DNA of 64,000 nucleotides from Heliocybe sulcata (taxonomy: Eukaryota; Basidiomycota; Agaricomycetes; Gloeophyllales; Gloeophyllaceae): assembly GCA_004369045.1 (NCBI GenBank), contig ML213506.1, positions 1,597,559 through 1,661,558 of the forward strand, read 5' to 3'. A program made the translations under genes and the position numbers. Every line of letters begins with the position of its first letter. Within the stretch, counting starts at the first letter, position 1. Of the stretch, positions 56,229 through 64,000 are shown piece after piece. The notes beneath the pieces are model-generated. The model did no database searches, was not told the origin of the DNA, and saw nothing but the letters and a program-made list of their open reading frames with translations.

Positions 56229-58173
56229 TTATAACGGCACCAGCGACAGCTGGAGATCCGGTGGCCTTAACGGTCTCACGGGCGCAGCCTGCAAAGTATC
56301 GTTCAGCTCGGGCTGTTCGGAATCGGAAAGCAACAAGACAGCGCTGACCTCATTATAATCTGACAGGCGCACCGATCCCGAGCCTCCCGCCCCCCTGGCT
56401 GTAGGAGGGGGTTTTCGCGGAATCCTGCCCTTCGGCGGTGGATCCAGCAGTAACGACCCGGAACCGTACGACTGCACGGATCGCTCAGACCCAGCATACG
56501 ACTCGCGGCTGCCAGAACTTCGTATTGACTGCCCTGATGTTGACCCATACCGAGCAAGAGGTTGGGTGGAAGGTAGAATCGGGGTTGGGAATGGTCGAGT
56601 AACATTGCCTGCATTGCCGAACCCAGCTTCAACCATCGCCGGTGTCGGTCTTTGCATGGGAAGCTCTGGAGAGCCAGGCGACTGCAGAGGCATGCGACTC
56701 CGTTTCCTCCGGACGTGGCGCCGCCACGTAAAGAACAGCCCGATCGCGACAGCAAGCAAGATAAATACTCCAGAAGCCACACCGGCGATAATTGCAACGG
56801 TCTTGCTACTTAAGCCACCCTGGGCCGACGCAGAGGAAGGATCATTTGTCGCCCTGCAACACTCTTAAATAAAACGAGAAGAAAGAATTTGTATACAGAG
56901 ACTGACGGTTGCTTTTGAGAGTCACCACTGTCACCAGCGCTCCCTGTTGCGCTATAAACAGTCATGGCATCGAGATCCATGAATGTACCAGTGTCTGACT
57001 GCCCGCTCTGTTCCGGATCAGCGGTAAGAACGAGGTTATGCTCTCCGGGTCCCAAACCGTTTGCGAAATACTGCCAACAGTAAATGCGATCAGACAAGGA
57101 TGCCCGGTATGCGTAGCTCATAAGCACTGACCAATAACGTCTGACACGTTGGTTAGTGAATTAAGCGACATGAATATCCCTGGTAACACGAACCTGGGCA
57201 TGAAGAACGCGAGCCATACCACCGCCACCGGCGCTGGAGGTCGCAGTGTTCCCGTCTATTGCGACTGAGAAATCTGAATGATCGGGTGATACTGTCCCGT
57301 AGATAGCAACAGCCTCGCCGGAAAACGTGATGGATGCTGTCGCACCGCCATTCTGCGTGAAGCTATCTACGCGTTAACTCATCGAGGCAGATATGCATGA
57401 CAGCTTTAGTACTAACTGGAGAGTGTTATCTATGTAAGTTTCTCCGGTGTTTGCGCTCCAATCTGTGTCAGAATAGGTGATCTGAGGGGCAGCGTCGTCT
57501 ATCGTCTGGTTCGACACGGTCTGACTGCCACCGAGCAAGGTTCGTAACATAGCTGACCCACAACAAGTGAGAAGCTCACCCAGAAGAACCTATTTCAGTC
57601 TCGAATATGATATTATCAATGTCGAGGCCCGTTCCAGAGCCGGTGTTCGTAACCACAGCCGTATGTGTCCCCATGGGCAAGTTCGACGCTCCAGCGAGTG
57701 CCTGACGAAATGTCGGCGTTTGTGCGTTCGCATCCCCATTACTTGTCGTCTGCCCATCTATAGCGAGAGTATACGACCCATAATCAGGCCTTTGCGCTCC
57801 GAACACCCAGATCCCGGTCCCTGGAAGGGCATCAGCATTTGGTGAATGGCGAATGTACGATGGCCATCACGTACCATTGAATGTGATGGTAGCGGTCGCA
57901 CTAGGCACAGACGTCGTGTGGAAAGACGATGCGGAGTAGCTCTGACAAATATCACAAGATGGGTATCATAAATAGACCGTCAAGAAAGTAGACTTACCTG
58001 GACCAATGGATCGTTCTCAGGGCTATCCGTCCACGCTCCCACAGGCGCATAAGAAATCAAAGGCGAGCTGTCCTCAACTAAACATAGGGCAAATCATACG
58101 CACGTATCAGCCGCTTTCTGGCTAATGTACGAAGTCCATTGTGGTACTTACGCGAGACATTGAAAGAAGCCAT
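56229..58173 (-). CDS. single-pass membrane protein with two jelly-roll-like repeats
   Basis: The start is MASFNVSLEDSSPLISYAPV with no signal peptide, as is usual in this Agaricomycete family. Two related extracellular repeats follow. Repeat 1 has ATITFNGTGIWVFGAQRPDY, GSYTLAIDGQTTS and TGLDIDNIIFETEIG. Repeat 2 has ASITFSGEAVAIYGTVSPDH, DFSVAIDGNTATS and TFMDLDAMTVYSATG. Then come a Ser/Gly linker, one membrane helix (SGVFILLAVAIGLFFTW), a strong basic stop-transfer (RRHVRRKRSR) and a cytoplasmic Ser/Pro-rich tail of about 150 residues. The repeats resemble carbohydrate-binding beta sandwiches, so a wall sensor or adhesion role is possible. This is inference. Several short exons interrupt the first half. 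Confidence 0.8.
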
Positions 58174-58649
58174 CAAGGCCTAAACCAGTTAATGAAAGTC
58201 GAAGGGTACCGGTCTGACCAGCAGATAAAGGTTGTGGTGAGCCAGCAGGACGACCCAAACACTTGGGGGGACGGCCAAGGGATGCATTATGTAGTAGCGG
58301 ACACGTCTATAAGGTCCGGTGTCGGCGTTTGACTGATGGTGACCCGCCACATTCTGATCAATACTCGGTTTGCCCCAGTAGATTCAGCGGTTTCACCAGT
58401 GCTCGCTACACAGCCTGTGATCACAAATGAGTCGTAGCATATTACTTGGATGCCGCTTACCCCAGTGCTCCTTCATCATGGCGCGCGGACCGAAGCAAAG
58501 AGCCAAGCATAGCCAAGAAGGCCGCGGTCGCGTGTGCGCAATGCTATTTTCGGCTATCCTAATTACTAGCTCGTAATTAATGGCCTCAGCCCAGCCTGAC
58601 CTTCGCCCTCAACATCGGATGTCTCTGTCGTGAACATCATCTGGTAGCG
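58174..58649. promoter_or_regulatory. divergent promoter region
   Basis: A stretch of 476 bases between start codons of two divergent genes (58173 minus and 58650 plus). No clear TATA box was found. An ATG frame near 58475 on the minus strand is not needed by the gene model. Confidence 0.5.
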
Positions 58650-61600
58650 ATGGCTTCCAGTTGCAAGGCTGCTAAGCAACCGATAACTGAGTCGAAATCT
58701 CGTGATATCGTTCCGGTCGGGCCAAGGCACGTTCAATCGAAATATCAAGGCAGGCGCACGGACGAAGGGGCAAAACCCACTACCGCTCGAGCGTTGGTGC
58801 TTCGCAATGGAAAGTATGGTGCTAGAGGAACAGGCGAGGTGGTCCTCGCAAGCAAGATCAGTGGACGGGAGAAGCTGGATCTTCTAGGCGGTGAGTGTAT
58901 CATTCAAACCAATCGGCCATGGACAGGCATATGAGACAGGCATGTTATTCAGAGGATCTACTGGAGAAAAGAGTCGAGATGGCAAAGACAGCTCTTGGTC
59001 CTCCATTCAGACTGGAAAAATGTTTGAGAATCGCGCATGCCCAGTTCAATGGTATGTCAAAGGATATCTTGACATTCGTGTGGATCCACCCCATATGGCT
59101 GCACTCTAGCTGCTCTCGATGATGTTAAGAACCTACAAGATCACGAAGTCTTCTTGTCCGAGATCGTGGCTGAGATAGGGGCGCGTACGCCTCCGAACCA
59201 GTATATCAAGGATCCCGACTATATTGCTTCTATCGTAGCCACAAGGTTAGTTACTGTTATGCTAATAGTTCACAATTGCCATGTACTGAGGCTATCTGCA
59301 TGTGAACCCCTCGAAAATCTTTTTATACCGGAAGGATTCACAATGCGTATACGGCCGCCTCGGCCTGGAAGCTTGTCCGAGACACGCTGCATGAGTTGGA
59401 CGAGGAAGGCTTGAGAGATTCGACCGCAAGGAACCAGATAAGACGCGATGAGCATATCAGGAGCCTTTACCTTGTCCTGTACGACTTGGTCAATGAACTC
59501 ATCAAAATCTACCAGTCAAAATTCTCTGTCTACGTTATGGCAGCCCGTAAGCGACCGAGCAAGGAAGACTGCAAATAACCTGACTCACGATCCCTCAGCG
59601 CACTATGCCAAATACTTCAAGCGTGCCACCGACAGTGACCCTGATGACCCAGAAATGATGTTCGATTGGGTCGAACTGAAAGCCGTCCACAGGTCTTTCC
59701 TGGATTCCATTATCATCGAATTGTGTCTTCCCCAGTCTCACTATCCTAAACAAGTGCTGTACTCGATTTTGCACGACGCGGTCGATGAGTCGCCGAAGGA
59801 AGCAAAGCGTTTTTCGCAAGCAGTCTGGGACGCCGTTGGCGACTTAGCCGTGAGTACTGGCAGTCAACACATGCCGGTTCCCCAGCACGGGCTGATGTTC
59901 AGTCTCATTGTCCTCATTGTTGCATTTAGATGGCAGTGGAACTACAAGATATCATCGAGTCTCCCATGCTCGGTGCTGACTGTGAACAGCTGAAGAAGAG
60001 ACCTCGTGAGATGCCAGAGGAATACGAGGCTTGGATTGATGCCCAGCTGTTCTCCGACAAGGCAGCTAAAGACTTGTCCATCAGAAACCATGCATTTCCC
60101 TTGGCAAAGACGGCGACCAAGTCGGGTCTCGAGACCTTGTGGAAGACCATCAACGCGGTAATGACTTGTGTTATTTCAGGTCCACTCGAGGACTGACCAT
60201 GCTGAAATTGTGATAGAATTACAAAGCTGTATCCGGCCAAGGCATCGATGAGCTGTGGGATCTCGCAGAAGAGAAAGAAAGGACTCCGCAGTGGCACGCG
60301 TTCTACATGCCGTCTCTAGGCAAAGATGGCGAGGGCCCAGGAGCGCTGACGCGCCCAGGAGGCGGCAGAGGCGGGAAGAAACGGCTCGCCATCACGGCCG
60401 CTGGGTACGAGAGCGACAACTCGATGCCTTCGCTACAATCTGTCTCGGACTCTGAGGATGAAGAGAGCGATAACGAGTATGAAGATGAAGACGAGGATGA
60501 GGAGGACGAGGAGGAGTATGACGATGACGATGACTACGAGACCGAGTCTGAGGATGACGGATATGATACTGATGAAGAGGAGCAGGCAAGGGAGTTGCTC
60601 AGGGAAGCTATGGACTACGCGCTGAGGGATCCCGACTTCCTGAACGCGAAGTCGTCTGAGGAGCTCAAGTTGGATGATGATTTGAAGGGAAATGCTTTTC
60701 TGAAGCTTCTTGGTTCCCTGCGAGGTGAGCTTTTTGAATGTGATATGTCTCGTCCATCATGGTGTAACGGATTAATAGGTCGCCTCTTCTCTGCCGATCC
60801 GAACCTGAAGACCAACCGTCGAACTCAACCTCGTAAGCCATTTTTTGGTGGAAGGAAGCCGCCTGCTCCAGAGGACTTTGAGGACGACGATGAAGTTCCT
60901 CCTCTGGAGCCCATTTCCCCGTCCGCAAGGCGACCTGCTCAGCGTTCGTAGACTCCGCTCGCTATGCCCGTCTGGATGATGCTAACGCCTCGTATAGCTC
61001 AAGCCTCAAAGCGAGGCGGTGTAACCATGGAGGAGGTAGAGGACGAAGAAGTCACTGCTGCTAAGAAAAAGAAGAAGAAGCCCAAGAAGAAAAAGAAGAA
61101 GCCTTCCAGCACTGCGACCGCCGAGCAGGGCAAGGAGGAGTCCCCGGCACCTGCAGTGTCGTCTCCACCTGAGCCTGTGCCTGCGTCCCCGAGCCCTGTT
61201 CCTTCAGGTGCACCCACTTCTCCTCCACAGACACCCTCGAAGAAGAAGAAGAAGCGCGGTCCATCTGGCGCCTCCGCGAATGGACCCAAGTCACCGACTC
61301 CGTCTGTGTCGTCGACTGCTGTCAACAGCTCTTCCGGTCATCTGCCGTTCATGTCGACATCGTCCCTTGTCGCGGAGCAGAAAGCTCAGTCCGTTCATTC
61401 GTACTTGCACTCTGAAGGTCTCGCCGCCACAAAGGAGAAGGTCAAATCCAGGCGTCAGCCGGGAGACATGGCCCTGATTAAGGAGAAGAGGGGCCTCTTC
61501 TCGGGTAAGTTTGGCAGCAAGGAGAAGGACGAGGACGAGGAGTCCATCAAGAAGGGGAGCAAGAATAGTTGGTTCACGAGGCTTGGCAAGAAATCTACGG

Positions 61601-62050
61601 ACTTGATGCACCAGCTGCTTTCTACGAAAGACGACGTGAAGAAGGGTCAGGCGCCAATGAAATGGGAGCAGTTTTTGAGGGTTAGTGAGCTCTTCATTTG
61701 GTTCATATACTGACTGTGAACTGGTTCTAGGTGATGAGAGACATGGGCTTCACGTACGATCCGAGTACGGCCGGCTCCAGTGTCAAATTCGACCCTCCGG
61801 ATCCCAGGGACCGGGTGAGCAGATCCAGTTTCATCTGTAGATGGCACATGACTAAATCCCCGCCCTCACAGCCCATTACCTTCCACAAACGTCAGTCTTT
61901 ACATTCTGAAATGGACAGCGCTGATGATATTCCTTATTGCTAGCCCATCCGGATTCGACTATCCAACCCATCAGGTTGCGCCAGTACGCGAAGGATCTGA
62001 AAGAGTTGTATGGATGGTCAGAGGAAGACTTCTACAAGGCCCTTTCATAG
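58650..62050 (+). CDS. large basidiomycete protein with C-terminal HicA-like domain
   Basis: Spliced product of about 900 residues. The first exon (58650-58890) joins at an AG before AGGATCTACTGG to give LDLLGEDLLEKRVEMAKTAL. A long helical region follows: DDVKNLQDHEVFLSEIVAEI, YTAASAWKLVRDTLHELDEE, YAKYFKRATDSDPDDPEMMF and EAWIDAQLFSDKAAKDLSIR. Then come a very acidic Glu/Asp stretch (60460-60580), a Lys-run/Pro/Ser-rich linker and a C-terminal domain: MKWEQFLRVMRDMGFTYDPS, SSVKFDPPDPRDR, PITFHKPHPDSTIQPIRL and RQYAKDLKELYGW. The last resembles the HicA/YcfA double-stranded-RNA-binding-like fold of bacterial toxin-antitoxin systems. The GSH-type active His is Ser here, while FHKPHP is kept. 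The exon 61872-61890 is 19 nt. The function is unknown. Confidence 0.8.
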
Positions 62051-62179
62051 GAGATGCCATCACACGCTCAGGCATTCTTGTTCACATAAGATGTTGCCGA
62101 TAACATTGAAAAATTGTACAAGTGCATCTAGATAGTTCCTCGAGCGAGACTTTCTTTCGTAGACGAATCCTCCGATTGT

Positions 62180-63202
62180 TCATGTCTCGACTCTCGGGAC
62201 GGGTATATCCTTGATAGCTTCGCCCATCCCCACAACATATTCCGGATCAAGCAGCATGAAAGCTTCAGAGGGATCTAGCTTCGGGTTACCCGAATCCAGC
62301 GTCACTTCGAGTAGCTCGGACCACATCTCGGCCATCATAGCAGAGAATTTCTTGTCGATGTTCATGTAAAGAGCCCCGTTGTCCTTGAGTTGGAACCACA
62401 AGAAGCGTAAGGCTTGGCCGGCCGGGCCATCGCAAGTCATGCAAATCTGAACGGTGTCTCGGCCACGGTTGGGCCCCACGCGTTCTAAGTCTTCTTCGGA
62501 TATGTCTACATCGTTAATCCACTCTTCGAATTCTGTTTCGTCCCATATAGCCGCGTCAACCATCTGTGTGATTGTGATATGCGTGAGTGCCATCTCAGGA
62601 AACGGATTCAGAGAATGCACCTCGATTTCCCGTGTTTTGCTTCCCCGGCGTTTCCGACTCGTTAACTCGATGAATATGCTAGAAAATCATCTGAGCGAGC
62701 TATGAGGCTGCTTGAGGCAAATAGAAGCCGCACGTATGAGTATTGATCCGGCTGGCGCCATGATTGGCCAAGTCGAGCGCGTCGAGCGCGTAACGACAGA
62801 TCACTTCCCTCCATGTTGCGACCCATTTCGTCAAGTCGCGGTGAAGCGCGGCCTTCTCCTCTCCGTCTTGCTCATTAGCCAGCTGATCCCAGAGGTGAGA
62901 ACCCGTCTTGCAGCGAGGCTTGTGTGTCGGCCAAGCACTCTTCTGGCATTCCTTTGAACAGTACCACACCATCCTATGAGATAAGGTTGTCTTAGTGTAC
63001 TGAATATAGCAGGAACTCTGATGTGGAATCCGATGGAAGGTAGAACGTACAGGCAGTTGGAGCACCTCTTAACATTCTTTCTACCGGCCACTTTCTGACA
63101 ATACCAGCATCTGTCGTATATACTCTTCTCACCAGAATATTCGGCACTGTCATCCTCATCAGTGACAGCTGACCGCAAAGATACGGATGGTGTCGGAGAC
63201 AT
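62180..63202 (-). CDS. MYND zinc-finger protein
   Basis: Three exons on the minus strand from the ATG at 63202. After an acidic start, the MYND finger reads CWYCQKVAGRKNVKRCSNC, joined over the first intron to LMVWYCSKECQKSAWPTHK and PRC, with all eight Cys/His ligands. A helical part follows (HLWDQLANEQDGEEKAAL, then YALDALDLANHGASRINTHT). The second intron joins IFIELTSRKRRGSKTREIEV. The rest is acidic and ends DPEYVVGMGEAIKDIPVPRV. MYND fingers bind Pro-rich peptides and are common in Agaricomycetes in proteins of unknown role. The stop lies 129 bases from that of the HicA-domain gene, which is convergent. Confidence 0.88.
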
Positions 63203-63712
63203 AATGGGGCGATGTCGTGAGCAGAGGTTTCGTTGAAGGACGCAGGTCGCGACTTTGATCAATTCGCGATGTCACATCAGCACGTGCCCTTGACGCGCAA
63301 TACTTTCCGCTTCGACAGAGAACAGAAGCCATTCCAAGCAGCTTTACAGAGAACAAAGGCAGTCGGGTATACTCAGCAGATATCGCAGCCTGGTCGAGGT
63401 CGACATTGAAGTCGCTGCGTGGACGGCTGACAGCTGCCAATGCGGCTGACGCGTCAATAGGAGCAAATAACGCGTCGCCCAATCGGGCAGTGAACCGCGA
63501 TCGGCGGGCGCGGCTGGCAAGTGTCCGCCACCTACCGAGACTGGCGTGCGGCTGACGCGCTTCAACTTCGGTTCATATCAATTCTGACCGCCAGCCGCCC
63601 TCTCCCGCCAGGGCATAAAAGGCAGGCCTTCGACGACAAACCGACATCAGCACCTCTTCCCTCTTCTCCCTCAACGACTTCCTACCTCGCTTCTTCCCCG
63701 CCCGACGCCTTC
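63203..63712. promoter_or_regulatory. divergent promoter region with TATA-like box
   Basis: A TATA-like ATAAAAGG lies at 63615-63622, about 98 bases before the ATG at 63713. A C/T-rich leader with TCTTCCCTCTTCTCC follows. The spacing is almost the same as for the short gene at 23984. The MYND gene reads the other way from this region. Confidence 0.5.
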
Positions 63713-64000
63713 ATGCTCTACTGCTTACCATATCGCTCTCTATCTTACGCCATCCAGCAGTGTCTGTTCAGTCTACTCCCGGCCCACGCTCAAGAGAACG
63801 GTACGTCCCATATAATCTTTCGAACTGATATTCTCGACTGATGCATGCTGCGACAGATGTGTCTTTACCGTCCATCGCATTGATTTTCTCTAGGCTTGTG
63901 AGTGATCATTCTCTTGTTGGTCTGCAAATGGTCGTCTCCCTGGCTGTTCTCCATCTCGCTACTGGCAACTTTCGGCAACCCTCTCCTCTTCGGAGGAGTG
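63713..64000 (+). CDS. 5' end of a gene cut by the right edge
   Basis: Exon 1 (63713-63809) starts MLYCLPYRSLSYAIQQCL. A 47-nt intron with GTACGT donor and GACAG acceptor joins it in phase to exon 2 (63857-63897, DVSLPSIALIFSRL), which ends at GTGAGT. Forty-six residues are too few to name a family; the start is Cys- and aromatic-rich and could be a weak signal or membrane segment. The promoter in front supports it. Confidence 0.45.

Noticed and set aside
61620-62050. Bacterial contamination as the source of the HicA-like domain
   Set aside because: The domain is interrupted by introns and is in phase with a long eukaryotic protein.
1-64000. Transposons, long terminal repeats, CRISPR arrays, rRNA and tRNA genes
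   Set aside because: Reading the window by eye, I saw no transposase or reverse-transcriptase motifs, no long direct or inverted repeats, no regular repeat-spacer pattern and no tRNA-like cloverleaf. A dedicated scan could still find a tRNA.

Overview
The window looks like nuclear DNA of a filamentous basidiomycete, most likely an Agaricomycete. Genes are dense and lie on both strands. They are cut by many 45-70 nt GT-AG introns, and the families fit this group: a caspase-domain protein, a MATH/BTB protein, an Rds1-type ferritin-like protein, a type-III membrane protein with jelly-roll repeats, and a small four-helix membrane protein of the DUF7727 type. I see no operons, CRISPR, rRNA, tRNA or intact transposon. 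Gene models were made by hand: I joined open stretches at splice sites so that family motifs ran through and phase was kept. For polymerase kappa, the VanZ-like protein, the mitochondrial-type protein and the RraA-like protein, the joined exon lengths add up to a multiple of three.

Layout: 1-102 may be the tail of a truncated gene. Next are a caspase-like protein (1235-3163), DNA polymerase kappa (3824-6525), an RraA-like aldolase (6736-7600, minus), a VanZ-like membrane protein (7787-8851), a probable mitochondrial dynamin-like protein (9215-11644), a very large ZNFX1/Hrr1/SAD-3-type helicase (12274-20851) and the peroxisomal import receptor PEX5 (21146-23581). A gene-poor stretch (23.6-27.8 kb) holds two short proteins with clear TATA boxes. 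It is followed by dihydroxy-acid dehydratase ILV3 (27808-30816), a GYP1-type RabGAP (31235-33304), nucleoporin NUP2/NUP50 (33452-35723, minus), an SPT23/MGA2-type membrane-bound transcription factor (36093-39877), a REC114-like meiotic protein (40213-41687, minus) and a MATH/BTB protein (42210-43932). After another sparse stretch come an Rds1-like protein (45187-46640, minus), a secreted GH55 exo-beta-1,3-glucanase (49463-53098), Ap4A phosphorylase (53277-54630, minus), the DUF7727-type protein (55131-55776, minus), a jelly-roll membrane protein (56229-58173, minus), a large protein ending in a HicA-like domain (58650-62050), a MYND-finger protein (62180-63202, minus) and the start of a gene that leaves the window (63713 on).

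Most genes are housekeeping and unrelated to each other. The points most worth a second look are these. The caspase-like protein has lost its catalytic histidine. A HicA-like fold sits at the end of an intron-rich fungal protein, with part of its core on a 19-nt exon. The RNA-silencing helicase has its P-loop on a 19-nt exon and its last zinc finger split by a GC-AG intron. The dehydratase has no visible mitochondrial presequence. A short-protein promoter carries four Cre1/Mig1-type sites.
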